Below, piece by piece: positions 37,930 through 50,630 of a DNA stretch of 64,000 nt. Location of the stretch: assembly GCF_051014685.1 (NCBI RefSeq), contig NW_027478881.1, positions 62,001 through 126,000 on the forward strand, written 5' to 3'. The notes beneath the pieces were generated by a model, which did not search any database, was not told the DNA's origin, and saw only the letters and a program-made list of their open reading frames with translations. This DNA is from Ptiloglossa arizonensis. Taxonomy: Eukaryota > Arthropoda > Insecta > Hymenoptera > Colletidae. How positions within the stretch are numbered: the stretch's first letter is position 1; each line of letters begins with the position of its first letter. The translations under genes and the position numbers were made by a program.

Positions 37930-40495
37930 AATCCGCAAAATTTCTGTTGCATCTGAAAGTAGAAACTCGCCCGATTACAACGGTATGCGTTCTTCTCCCC
38001 TAGGCCGTACTAGTTATTCGTTTCGAGCATCAGAACGGCGAAAAATTTGAGTTTCTCAAGCGTTTCTTACCTCCAAACTGCCATATCTCGCGAACGGATT
38101 GACCAATCCGCAAAATTTCTGTTGCATCTGAAAGTAGAAACTCGCTCGATTACAACGGTATGTGTAGTTTTCCCCTAGGCCGTTCCAGTTATTCGTTTCG
38201 AGCATCAGAACTGCGAAAATTTTGAGTTTCTCAAGCGTTTCTTACATCCAAACTGCCATATCTCGCGAACGGATTGACCGATCCGCAAAATTTCTGTTGC
38301 ATCTGAAAGTAGAAACTCGCCCGATTACAACGGTATGCGCACTTTTCCCGTAGGCCGTTCTAGTTATTCGTTTCGAGCATCAGAACTGCGCAAATTTTGA
38401 GTTTCTCAAGCGTTTCTTACCTCCAAACTGCCATATCTCGCGAAGGGATTGACCAATCCGCAAAATTCCTGTTGCATCTGAAAGTAGAAACTCGCCCGAT
38501 TACATCGGTATGCGTACTTTTCCCCTAGGCCGTTTTGGTTATTCGTTTCGAGCATCAGAACTGCGAATATTTTGAGTTTCTCAAGCGTTTCTTACCTCCA
38601 AACTGCCATATCTCGCGAACGGATTGACCGATCCGCAAAATTTCTGTTGCATCTGAAAGTAGAAACTCGCCCGATTACAACGGTATGCGCACTTTTCCCC
38701 TAGGCCGTTCTAGTTATTCGTTTCGAGCATCAGAACTGCGAAAATTTTGAGTTTATCAAGCGTTTCTTACCTCCAAACTGCCATATCTCGCGAACGGATT
38801 GTTCAATCCGCGAAATTTCTGTTGCATCTGAAAGTAGAAACTCGCCCGATTACAACGGTATGTGCACTTTTCCCCTAGGCCGTTCTAGTTATTCGTGTCG
38901 AGCATCAGATCTGCGAAAATTTTGAGTTTCTCAAGCGTTTCTTACCTCCAAACTGCTATCTCTCGCGAACGGATTGACCAATCCGCAATATTTCTGTTGC
39001 ATCTGAAAGTACAAACTCGCCCGATTACAACGGTATGTGTAGTTTTCCCCTACGCCGTTCCAGTTATTCGTTTCGAGCATCAGAACTGCGAAAATTTTGA
39101 ATTTCTCAAGCGTTTCTTACCTCCAAGCTGCCATATCTCGCGAACGGATTGACCGATCCGCAAAATTTCTGTTGCATCTGAATGTAGAAACTCGCCCGAT
39201 TACAACGGTATGCGCACTTTTCCCCTATGCCGTTCTAGTTATTCGTGTCGAGCATCAGAACTGCGAAAATTTTGAGTTTCTGAAGCGTTTCTTACCTCCA
39301 AACTGCCATATCTCGCGAACGGATTGACCAATCCGCAAAATTTCTGTTGCATCTGAAAGTAGAAACTCGCCCGATTACAACGGTATGCGTTCTTCTCCCC
39401 TAGGCCGTACTAGTTATTCGTTTCGAGCATCAGAACGGCGAAAAATTTGAGTTTCTCAAGCGTTTCTTACCTCCAAACTGCCATATCTCGCGAACGGATT
39501 GACCAATCCGCAAAATTTCTGTTGCATCTGAAAGTAGAAACTCGCTCGATTACAACGGTATGTGTAGTTTTCCCCTAGGCCGTTCCAGTTATTCGTTTCG
39601 AGCATCAGAACTGCGAAAATTTTGAGTTTCTCAAGCGTTTCTTACATCCAAACTGCCATATCTCGCGAACGGATTGACCGATCCGCAAAATTTCTGTTGC
39701 ATCTGAAAGTAGAAACTCGCCCGATTACAACGGTATGCGCACTTTTCCCGTAGGCCGTTCTAGTTATTCGTTTCGAGCATCAGAACTGCGCAAATTTTGA
39801 GTTTCTCAAGCGTTTCTTACCTCCAAACTGCCATATCTCGCGAAGGGATTGACCAATCCGCAAAATTCCTGTTGCATCTGAAAGTAGAAACTCGCCCGAT
39901 TACATCGGTATGCGTACTTTTCCCCTAGGCCGTTTTGGTTATTCGTTTCGAGCATCAGAACTGCGAATATTTTGAGTTTCTCAAGCGTTTCTTACCTCCA
40001 AACTGCCATATCTCGCGAACGGATTGACCGATCCGCAAAATTTCTGTTGCATCTGAAAGTAGAAGCTCGCCCGATTACAACGGTATGCGCACTTTTCCCC
40101 TAGGCCGTTCTAGTTATTCGTTTCGAGCATCAGAACTGCGAAAATTTTGAGTTTATCAAGCGTTTCTTACCTCCAAACTGCCATATCTCGCGAACGGATT
40201 GATCAATCCGCGAAATTTCTGTTGCATCTGAAAGTAGAAACTCGCCCGATTACAACGGTATGCGCACTTTTCCCCTAGGCCGTTCTAGTTATACGTGTCG
40301 AGCATCAGATCTGCGAAAATTTTGAGTTTCTCAAGCGTTTCTTACCTCCAAACTGCTATCTCTCGCGAACGGATTGACCAATCCGCAATATTTCTGTTGC
40401 ATCTGAAAGTACAAACTCGCCCGATTACAACGGTATGTGTAGTTTTCCCCTACGCCGTTCCAGTTATTCGTTTCGAGCATCAGAACTGCGAAAAT
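37930..40495 (+). repeat. ~1.17-kb segment repeated at 1,400 bp (8-mer)
   Basis: About 37,930-39,095 matches about 39,330-40,495 at an exact offset of 1,400 bp. The shared private set is GCGTTCTTCTCCCC, GCCGTACTAG, CAGAACGGCGAAAAATTTG, CTCGCTCGATTAC, CCCGTAGGCC, CGAAGGGATTG with AAATTCCTG, GTTTTGGTTATTCG, and the CTATCTCTCGCG monomer with GTACAAACTC. Parts of the same set return near 42.5, 45.3 and 49.4 kb and again at 63.2 kb. Confidence 0.85.
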
Positions 40496-40496
40496 T

Positions 40497-40671
40497 TTGA
40501 GTTTCTCAAGCGTTTCTTACATCCAAACTGCCATATCTCGCGAACGGATTGACCGATCCGCAAAATTTCTGTTGCATCTGAAAGTAGAAACTCGCCCGAT
40601 TACAACGGTATGCGCACTTTTCCCCTAGGCCGTTCTAGTTATTCGTGTCGAGCATCAGAACTGCGAAAATT
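40497..40671 (+). repeat. representative 175-bp monomer (landmark map)
   Basis: This copy is a good reference for the monomer, phased to begin at TTGAGTTTC. Offsets from its first base: TCGCGA palindrome (NruI site) at 42-47; dyad region starting CGGATTGAC at 49-64; CAAAATTT A/T tract from 65; reverse-strand CENP-B-box-like sequence at 98-114; CCTAGG palindrome (AvrII site) at 128-133; an AAAATTTT tract crossing the boundary into the next monomer from 170. GAGTTTCT near the start and AGAAACTC near offset 89 are an 8-bp inverted pair. A typical copy has 46 C and 33 G on this strand, so there is a mild C bias. Choosing TTG as the first base is arbitrary. Confidence 0.95.
40594..40610 (-). other. 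CENP-B-box-like 17-mer (example)
   Basis: The minus strand reads TACCGTTGTAATCGGGC. Compared with the mammalian CENP-B box YTTCGTTGGAARCGGGA, 12 of 17 positions agree, including CG, the central A and all of CGGG. Seven of the nine bases usually considered essential (TTCG, A, CGGG) are present; the first two T of TTCG are replaced by AC. The site is at the same offset in nearly every monomer. I saw no copy that restores TTCG. This may be chance, and CENP-B itself is mainly a mammalian protein. Confidence 0.4.
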
Positions 40672-41180
40672 TTGAGTTTCTGAAGCGTTTCTTACCTCCA
40701 AACTGCCATATCTCGCGAACGGATTGATCAATCCGCGAAATTTCTGTTGCATCTGAAAGTAGAAACTCGCCCGATTACAACGGTATGCGCACTTTTCCCC
40801 TAGGCCGTTCTAGTTATTCGTGTCGAGCATCAGAACTGCGAAAATTTTGAGTTTCTCAAGCGTTTCTTACATCCAAACTGCCATATCTCGCGAACGGATT
40901 GATCAATCCGCAAAATTTCTGTTGCATCTGAAAGTAGAAACTCGCCCGATTACAACGGTATGCGCACTTTTCCCCTAGGCCGTTCTAGTTATTCGTGTCG
41001 AGCATCAGAACTGCGAAAATTTTGAGTTTCTCAAGCGTTTCTTACCTCCAAACTGCCATATCTCGCGAACGGATTGACCGATCCGCAAAATTTCTGTTGC
41101 ATCTGAAAGTAGAAACTCGCCCGATTACAACGGTATGCGCACTTTTCCCCTAGGCCGTTCTAGTTATTCGTGTCGAGCAT

Positions 41181-43980
41181 CAGAAATGCGAAAATTTTGA
41201 GTTTCTCAAGCGTTTCTTACATCCAAACTGCCATATCTCGCGAACGGATTGATCAATCCGCAAAATTTCTGTTGCATCTGAAAGTAGAAACTCGCCCGAT
41301 TACAACGGTATGCGCACTTTTCCCCTAGGCCGTTCTAGTTATTCGTGTCGAGCATCAGAACTGCGAAAATTTTGAGTTTCTCAAGCGTTTCTTACCTCCA
41401 AACTGCCATATCTCGCGAACGGATTGACCAATCCGCAAAATTTCTCTTGCATCTGAAAGTAGGAACTCGCCCGATTACAACGGTATGCGTACTTCTCCCC
41501 TAGGCCGTCCTAGTCAGTCGTTTCGAGCATCAGAACTGCGAAAATTTTGAATTTCTCAAGCGTTTCTTACCTCCAAACTGCCATATCTCGCGAACGGATT
41601 GACCAATCCGCAAAATTTCTATTGCATCTGAAAGTAGAAACTCGCCCGATTACGACGGTATGTGTAGTTTTCGCCTAGGCCGTTCCAGTTATTCGTTTCG
41701 AGCATCAGAACTGCGCAAATTTTGAGTTTCTCAAGCGTTTCTTACCTCCAAGCTGCCATATCTCGCGAACAGATTGACCGATCCGCAAAATTTCTGTTGC
41801 ATCTGAATGTAGAAACTCGCCCGATTACAACGGTATGCGCACTTTTCCCCTACGCCGTTCTAGTTATTCGTGTCGAGCATCAGAACTGCGAAAATTTTGA
41901 GTTTCTGAAGCGTTTCTTACCTCCAAACTGCCATATCTCGCGAACGGATTGATCAATCCGCAAAATTTCTGTTGCATCTGAAAGTAGAAGCTCGCCCGAT
42001 TACAACGGTGTGCGCACTTTTCCCCTAGGCCGTTCTAGTTATTCGTGTCGAGCATCAGAACTGCGAAAATTTTGAGTTTCTCAAGCGTTTCTTACCTCCA
42101 AACTGCCATATCTCGCGAACGGATTGACCAATCCGCAAAATTTCTGTTGCATCTGAAAGTAGAAACTCGCCCGATTACAACGGTATGCGTACTACTTCCC
42201 TAGGCCGTTCTTGTCAGTCGTTTCGAGCATCAGAACTGCGAAAATTTTGAATTTCTCAAGCGTTTCTTACCTCCAAGCTGCCATATCTCGCGAACGGATT
42301 GACCGATCCGCAAAATTTCTGTTGCATCTGAATGTAGAAACTCGCCCGATTACAACGGTATGCGCACTTTTCCCCTATGCCGTTCTAGTTATTCGTGTCG
42401 AGCATCAGAACTGCGAAAATTTTGAGTTTCTCAAGCGTTTCTTACATCCAAACTGCCATATCTCGCGAACGGATTGACCAATCCGCAAAATTTCTGTTGC
42501 ATCTGAAAGTAGAAACTCGCTCGATTACAACGGTATGTGTAGTTTTCCCCTAGGCCGTTCCAGTTATTCGTTTCGAGCATCAGAACTGCGAAAATTTTGA
42601 GTTTCTCAAGCGTTTCTTACATCCAAACTGCCATATCTCGCGAACGGATTGACCGATCCGCAAAATTTCTGTTGCATCTGAAAGTAGAAACTCGCCCGAT
42701 TACAACGGTATGCGCACTTTTCCCGTAGGCCGTTCTAGTTATTCGTTTCGAGCATCAGAACTGCGCAAATTTTGAGTTTCTCAAGCGTTTCTTACCTCCA
42801 AACTGCCATATCTCGCGAAGGGATTGACCAATCCGCAAAATTCCTGTTGCATCTGAAAGTAGAAACTCGCCCGATTACATCGGTATGCGTACTTTTCCCC
42901 TAGGCCGTTTTGGTTATTCGTTTCGAGCATCAGAACTGCGAATATTTTGAGTTTCTCAAGCTCTTCTTACCTCCAAACTGCCATATCTCGCGAACGGATT
43001 GACCGATCCGCAAAATTTCTGTTGCATCTGAAAGTAGAAACTCGCCCGATTACAACGGTATGCGCACTTTTCCCCTAGACCGTTCTAGTTATTCGTTTCG
43101 AGCATCAGAACTGCGAAAATTTTGAGTTTATCAAGCGTTTCTTACCTCCAAACTGCCATATCTCGCGAACGGATTGTTCAATCCGCGAAATTTCTGTTGC
43201 ATCTGAAAGTAGAAACTCGCCCGATTACAACGGTATGCGCACTTTTCCCCTAGGCCGTTCTAGTTATTCGTGTCGAGCATCAGATCTGCGAAAATTTTGA
43301 GTTTCTCAAGCGTTTCTTACCTCCAAACTGCTATCTCTTGCGAACGGATTGACCAATCCGCAATATTTCTGTTGCATCTGAAAGTACAAACTCGCCCGAT
43401 TACAACGGTATGTGTAGTTTTCCCCTACGCCGTTCCAGTTATTCGTTTCGAGCATCAGAACTGCGAAAATTTTGAGTTTCTCAAGCGTTTCTTACATCCA
43501 AACTGCCATATCTCGCGAACGGATTGACCGATCCGCAAAATTTCTGTTGCATCTGAAAGTAGAAACTCGCCCGATTACAACGGTATGCGCACTTTTCCCC
43601 TAGGCCGTTCTAGTTATTCGTGTCGAGCATCAGAACTGCGAAAATTTTGAGTTTCTCAAGCGTTTCTTACCTCCAAACTGCCATATCTCGCGAACGGATT
43701 GACCGATCCGCAAAATTTCTGTTGCATCTGAAAGTAGAAACTCGCCCGATTACAACGGTATGCGCACTTTTCCCCTAGGCCGTTCTAGTTATTCGTGTCG
43801 AGCATCAGTACTGCGAAAATTTTGAGTTTCTGAAGCGGCTCTTACCTCCAAACTGCCATATCACGCGAACGGATTGATCAATCCGCAAAATTTCTGTTGC
43901 ATCTGAAAGTAGAAACTCGCCCGATTACAACGGTATGCGCACTTTTCCCCTAGGCCGTTCTAGTTATTCGTGTCGAGCAT
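41181..43980 (+). repeat. HOR series in block E, copy 1 (2,800 bp, 16-mer)
   Basis: Copies in this series are phased here at CAGAAATGCG, a rare variant found at 41,181, 43,981, 46,781, 50,631 and 55,706. Copy 1 contains the marker succession GTAGGAACTC (41,461), TTACGACGG with TTTTCGCC, CCAAGCTGCC, GGTGTGCGCAC, GTACTACTTCCC (42,190), CTCGCTCGATTAC, CGAAGGGATTG, CTATCTCTTGCG and finally GAAGCGGCTC with ATCACGCG (43,831). All recur in order in later copies. Confidence 0.9.
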
Positions 43981-46780
43981 CAGAAATGCGAAAATTTTGA
44001 GTTTCTCAAGCGTTTCTTACATCCAAACTGCCATATCTCGCGAACGGATTGATCAATCCGCAAAATTTCTGTTGCATCTGAAAGTAGAAACTCGCCCGAT
44101 TACAACGGTATGCGCACTTTTCCCCTAGGCCGTTCTAGTTATTCGTGTCGAGCATCAGAACTGCGAAAATTTTGAGTTTCTCAAGCGTTTCTTACCTCCA
44201 AACTGCCATATCTCGCGAACGGATTGACCAATCCGCAAAATTTCTCTTGCATCTGAAAGTAGGAACTCGCCCGATTACAACGGTATGCGTACTTCTCCCC
44301 TAGGCCGTCCTAGTCAGTCGTTTCGAGCATCAGAACTGCGAAAATTTTGAATTTCTCAAGCGTTTCTTACCTCCAAACTGCCATATCTCGCGAACGGATT
44401 GACCAATCCGCAAAATTTCTATTGCATCTGAAAGTAGAAACTCGCCCGATTACGACGGTATGTGTAGTTTTCGCCTAGGCCGTTCCAGTTATTCGTTTCG
44501 AGCATCAGAACTGCGCAAATTTTGAGTTTCTCAAGCGTTTCTTACCTCCAAGCTGCCATATCTCGCGAACGGATTGACCGATCCGCAAAAATTCTGTTGC
44601 ATCTGAAAGTAGAAACTCGCCCGATTACAACGGTATGCGCACTTTTCCCCTAGGCCGTTCTAGTTATTCGTGTCGAGCATCAGAACTGCGAAAATTTTGA
44701 GTTTCTCAAGCGTTTCTTACCTCCAAACTGCCATATCTCGCGAACGGATTGACCAATCCGCAAAATTTCTCTTGCATCTGAAAGTAGGAACTCGCCCGAT
44801 TACAACGGTATGCGTACTTCTCCCCTAGGCCGTCCTAGTCAGTCGTTTCGAGCATCAGAACTGCGAAAATTTTGAATTTCTCAAGCGTTTCTTACCTCCA
44901 AACTGCCATATCTCGCGAACGGATTGACCAATCCGCAAAATTTCTGTTGCATCTGAAAGTAGAAACTCGCCCGATTACAACGGTATGCGTACTACTTCCC
45001 TAGGCCGTTCTTGTCAGTCGTTTCGAGCATCAGAACTGCGAAAATTTTGAATTTCTCAAGCGTTTCTTACCTCCAAGCTGCCATATCTCGCGAACGGATT
45101 GACCGATCCGCAAAATTTCTGTTGCATCTGAATGTAGAAACTCGCCCGATTACAACGGTATGCGCACTTTTCCCCTATGCCGTTCTAGTTATTCGTGTCG
45201 AGCATCAGAACTGCGAAAATTTTGAGTTTCTCAAGCGTTTCTTACATCCAAACTGCCATATCTCGCGAACGGATTGACCAATCCGCAAAATTTCTGTTGC
45301 ATCTGAAAGTAGAAACTCGCTCGATTACAACGGTATGTGTAGTTTTCCCCTAGGCCGTTCCAGTTATTCGTTTCGAGCATCAGAACTGCGAAAATTTTGA
45401 GTTTCTCAAGCGTTTCTTACATCCAAACTGCCATATCTCGCGAACGGATTGACCGATCCGCAAAATTTCTGTTGCATCTGAAAGTAGAAACTCGCCCGAT
45501 TACAACGGTATGCGCACTTTTCCCGTAGGCCGTTCTAGTTATTCGTTTCGAGCATCAGAACTGCGCAAATTTTGAGTTTCTCAAGCGTTTCTTACCTCCA
45601 AACTGCCATATCTCGCGAAGGGATTGACCAATCCGCAAAATTCCTGTTGCATCTGAAAGTAGAAACTCGCCCGATTACATCGGTATGCGTACTTTTCCCC
45701 TAGGCCGTTTTGGTTATTCGTTTCGAGCATCAGAACTGCGAATATTTTGAGTTTCTCAAGCTCTTCTTACCTCCAAACTGCCATATCTCGCGAACGGATT
45801 GACCGATCCGCAAAATTTCTGTTGCATCTGAAAGTAGAAACTCGCCCGATTACAACGGTATGCGCACTTTTCCCCTAGACCGTTCTAGTTATTCGTTTCG
45901 AGCATCAGAACTGCGAAAATTTTGAGTTTATCAAGCGTTTCTTACCTCCAAACTGCCATATCTCGCGAACGGATTGATCAATCCGCGAAATTTCTGTTGC
46001 ATCTGAAAGTAGAAACTCGCCCGATTACAACGGTATGCGCACTTTTCCCCTAGGCCGTTCTAGTTATTCGTGTCGAGCATCAGATCTGCGAAAATTTTGA
46101 GTTTCTCAAGCGTTTCTTACCTCCAAACTGCTATCTCTTGCGAACGGATTGACCAATCCGCAATATTTCTGTTGCATCTGAAAGTACAAACTCGCCCGAT
46201 TACAACGGTATGTGTAGTTTTCCCCTACGCCGTTCCAGTTATTCGTTTCGAGCATCAGAACTGCGAAAATTTTGAGTTTCTCAAGCGTTTCTTACATCCA
46301 AACTGCCATATCTCGCGAACGGATTGACCGATCCGCAAAATTTCTGTTGCATCTGAAAGTAGAAACTCGCCCGATTACAACGGTATGCGCACTTTTCCCC
46401 TAGGCCGTTCTAGTTATTCGTGTCGAGCATCAGAACTGCGAAAATTTTGAGTTTCTCAAGCGTTTCTTACCTCCAAACTGCCATATCTCGCGAACGGATT
46501 GACCGATCCGCAAAATTTCTGTTGCATCTGAAAGTAGAAACTCGCCCGATTACAACGGTATGCGCACTTTTCCCCTAGGCCGTTCTAGTTATTCGTGTCG
46601 AGCATCAGTACTGCGAAAATTTTGAGTTTCTGAAGCGGCTCTTACCTCCAAACTGCCATATCACGCGAACGGATTCATCAATCCGCAAAATTTCTGTTGC
46701 ATCTGAAAGTAGAAACTCGCCCGATTACAACGGTATGCGCACTTTTCCCCTAGGCCGTTCTAGTTATTCGTGTCGAGCAT
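43981..46780 (+). repeat. HOR series in block E, copy 2 (2,800 bp, 16-mer)
   Basis: This copy has the same length and marker order as copy 1 except for a length-neutral replacement near 44.6-44.9 kb, annotated separately. Outside that tract differences are sparse, for example GATTGTTCAATCC near 43,176 in copy 1 against GATTGATCAATCC near 45,976 here, and GGATTCATCAATCC near 46,676. Confidence 0.9.
44605..44925 (+). repeat. length-neutral replaced tract in HOR copy 2
   Basis: Copies 1 and 3 carry CTGAATGTAG, TACGCC or TATGCC, TCTGAAGCG, GTAGAAGCTC and GGTGTGCGCAC at this place. Copy 2 instead repeats the GTAGGAACTC and GTCCTAGTCAGTCG monomers that lie 525 bp upstream. About 300 bp from 44,626 look identical to about 300 bp from 44,101. 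Total unit length is unchanged at 2,800 bp. This pattern fits gene conversion from the neighbouring three-monomer position better than unequal crossover, which would normally change the length. Confidence 0.8.
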
Positions 46781-49700
46781 CAGAAATGCGAAAATTTTGA
46801 GTTTCTCAAGCGTTTCTTACATCCAAACTGCCATATCTCGCGAACGGATTGATCAATCCGCAAAATTTCTGTTGCATCTGAAAGTAGAAACTCGCCCGAT
46901 TACAACGGTATGCGCACTTTTCCCCTAGGCCGTTCTAGTTATTCGTGTCGAGCATCAGAACTGCGAAAATTTTGAGTTTCTCAAGCGTGTCTTACCTCCA
47001 AACTGCCATATCTCGCGAACGGATTGACCAATCCGCAAAATTTCTCTTGCATCTGAAAGTAGGAACTCGCCCGATTACAACGGTATGCGTACTTCTCCCC
47101 TAGGCCGTCCTAGTCAGTCGTTTCGAGCATCAGAACTGCGAAAATTTTGAATTTCTCAAGCGTTTCTTACCTCCAAACTGCCATATCTCGCGAACGGATT
47201 GACCAATCCGCAAAATTTTTATTGCATCTGAAAGTAGAAACTCGCCCGATTACGACGGTATGTGTAGTTTTCGCCTAGGCCGTTCCAGTTATTCGTTTCG
47301 AGCATCAGAACTGCGCAAATTTTGAGTTTCTCAAGCGTTTCTTACCTCCAAGCTGCCATATCTCGCGAACGGATTGACCGATCCGCAAAATTTCTGTTGC
47401 ATCTGAATGTAGAAACTCGCCCGATTACAACGGTATGCGCACTTTTCCCCTATGCCGTTCTAGTTATTCGTGTCGAGCATCAGAACTGCGAAAATTTTGA
47501 GTTTCTGAAGCGTTTCTTACCTCCAAACTGCCATATCTCGCGAACGGATTGATCAATCCGCAAAATTTCTGTTGCATCTGAAAGTAGAAGCTCGCCCGAT
47601 TACAACGGTGTGCGCACTTTTCCCCTAGGCCGTTCTAGTTATTCGTGTCGAGCATCAGAACTGCGAAAATTTTGAGTTTCTCAAGCGTTTCTTACCTCCA
47701 AACTGCCATATCTCGCGAACGGATTGACCAATCCGCAAAATTTCTGTTGCATCTGAAAGTAGAAACTCGCCCGATTACAACGGTATGCGTACTACTTCCC
47801 TAGGCCGTTCTTGTCAGTCGTTTCGAGCATCAGAACTGCGAAAATTTTGAATTTCTCAAGCGTTTCTTACCTCCAAGCTGCCATATCTCGCGAACGGATT
47901 GACCGATCCGCAAAATTTCTGTTGCATCTGAATGTAGAAACTCGCCCGATTACAACGGTATGCGCACTTTTCCCCTATGCCGTTCTAGTTATTCGTGTCG
48001 AGCATCAGAACTGCGAAAATTTTGAGTTTCTGAAGCGTTTCTTACCTCCAAACTGCCATATCTCGCGAACGGATTGACCAATCCGCAAAATTTCTGTTGC
48101 ATCTGAAAGTAGAAACTCGCCCGATTACAACGGTATGCGTACTACTCCCCTAGGCCGTTCTTGTCAGTCGTTTCGAGCATCAGAACTGCGAAAATTTTGA
48201 ATTTCTCAAGCGTTTCTTACCTCCAAACTGCCATATCTCGCAAACGGATTGACAAATCCGCAAAATTTCTGTTGTATCTGAAAGTACAAACTCGCCCGAT
48301 TACAACGGTATGTGTAGTTTTTCCCTAGGCCGTTCCAGTTATTCGTTTCGAGCATCAGAAATGCGAACATTTTGAGTTTCTCAAGCGTTTCTTACATCCA
48401 AACTGCCATATCTCGCGAACGGATTGATCAATCCGCAAAATTTCTATTGCATCTGAAAGTAGAAATTCGCCCGATTACAACGGTATGCGTACTTTTCCCC
48501 TATGCCGTTCTAGTTACTCGTTTCGAGCATCAGAACTGCGAAAATTTTGAGTTTACCAAGCGTTTCTTATTTCCAAACTGCCATATCTCGCGAACGGATT
48601 GATCAATCCGCAAAATTTCTGTGGCGTCTGAAAGTAGAAACTCGCCCGATTACATCGGTATGCGTACTCTTCCCCTAGGCCGTTCTAGTTATTCGTTTCG
48701 AGCCTCAGAACTGCGAAAATTTGGAGTTTCTCAAGCGTTTCTTACCTCCAAACTGCTATCTCTCGCGAACGGATTGACCAATCCGCAATATTTCTGTTGC
48801 ATCTGAAAGTACAAACTCGCCCGATTACAACGGTATGTGTAGTTTTCCCCTACGCCGTTCCAGTTATTCGTTTCGAGCATCAGAACTGCGAAAATTTTGA
48901 GTTTCTCAAGCGTTTCTTACATCCAAACTGCCATATCTCGCGAACGGATTGACCGATCCGCAAAATTTCTGTTGCATCTGAAAGTAGAAACTCGCCCGAT
49001 TACAACGGTATGCGCACTTTTCCCCTAGGCCGTTCTAGTTATTCGTGTCGAGCATCAGAACTGCGAAAATTTTGAGTTTCTGAAGCGTTTCTTACCTCCA
49101 AACTGCCATATCTCGCGAACGGATTGATCAATCCGCAAAATTTCTGTTGCATCTGAAAGTAGAAACTCGCCCGATTACAACGGTATGCGCACTTTTCCCC
49201 TAGGCCGTTCTAGTTATTCGTGTCGAGCATCAGAACTGCGAAAATTTTGAGTTTCTCAAGCGTTTCTTACATCCAAACTGCCATATCTCGCGAACGGATT
49301 GATCAATCCGCAAAATTTCTGTTGCATCTGAAAGTAGAAACTCGCCCGATTACAACGGTATGCGCACTTTTCCCCTAGGCCGTTCTAGTTATTCGTGTCG
49401 AGCATCAGAACTGCGCAAATTTTGAGTTTCTCAAGCGTTTCTTACCTCCAAACTGCCATATCTCGCGAAGGGATTGACCAATCCGCAAAATTCCTGTTGC
49501 ATCTGAAAGTAGAAACTCGCCCGATTACATCGGTATGCGTACTTTTCCCCTAGGCCGTTTTGGTTATTCGTTTCGAGCATCAGAACTGCGAATATTTTGA
49601 GTTTCTCAAGCGTTTCTTACCTCCAAACTGCCATATCTCGCGAACGGATTGACCGATCCGCAAAATTTCTGTTGCATCTGAAAGTAGAAACTCGCCCGAT

Positions 49701-50630
49701 TACAACGGTATGCGCACTTTTCCCCTAGACCGTTCTAGTTATTCGTTTCGAGCATCAGAACTGCGAAAATTTTGAGTTTATCAAGCGTTTCTTACCTCCA
49801 AACTGCCATATCTCGCGAACGGATTGATCAATCCGCGAAATTTCTGTTGCATCTGAAAGTAGAAACTCGCCCGATTACAACGGTATGCGCACTTTTCCCC
49901 TAGGCCGTTCTAGTTATTCGTGTCGAGCATCAGATCTGCGAAAATTTTGAGTTTCTCAAGCGTTTCTTACCTCCAAACTGCTATCTCTTGCGAACGGATT
50001 GACCAATCCGCAATATTTCTGTTGCATCTGAAAGTACAAACTCGCCCGATTACAACGGTATGTGTAGTTTTCCCCTACGCCGTTCCAGTTATTCGTTTCG
50101 AGCATCAGAACTGCGAAAATTTTGAGTTTCTCAAGCGTTTCTTACATCCAAACTGCCATATCTCGCGAACGGATTGACCGATCCGCAAAATTTCTGTTGC
50201 ATCTGAAAGTAGAAACTCGCCCGATTACAACGGTATGCGCACTTTTCCCCTAGGCCGTTCTAGTTATTCGTGTCGAGCATCAGAACTGCGAAAATTTTGA
50301 GTTTCTCAAGCGTTTCTTACCTCCAAACTGCCATATCTCGCGAACGGATTGACCGATCCGCAAAATTTCTGTTGCATCTGAAAGTAGAAACTCGCCCGAT
50401 TACAACGGTATGCGCACTTTTCCCCTAGGCCGTTCTAGTTATTCGTGTCGAGCATCAGAACTGCGAAAATTTTGAGTTTCTGAAGCGGCTCTTACCTCCA
50501 AACTGCCATATCACGCGAACGGATTGATCAATCCGCAAAATTTCTGTTGCATCTGAAAGTAGAAACTCGCCCGATTACAACGGTATGCGCACTTTTCCCC
50601 TAGGCCGTTCTAGTTATTCGTGTCGAGCAT
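46781..50630 (+). repeat. HOR series in block E, copy 3 (3,850 bp, 22-mer)
   Basis: This copy follows copies 1 and 2 up to about 48,010. There two monomers (350 bp) of copy 2 are replaced by eight monomers (about 1,400 bp, 48,011-49,410). It rejoins copy 2 at the GCGCAAATTTTG and CGAAGGGATTG monomers with an offset of exactly 3,850. The added block carries TCTCGCAAACGG with GACAAATCC, GTTGTATCTG, GTTTACCAAG, TGTGGCGTCTG, GAGCCTCAG and AAATTTGGAG, partly resembling the block D/E junction at 35.8-36.1 kb. Confidence 0.88.
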
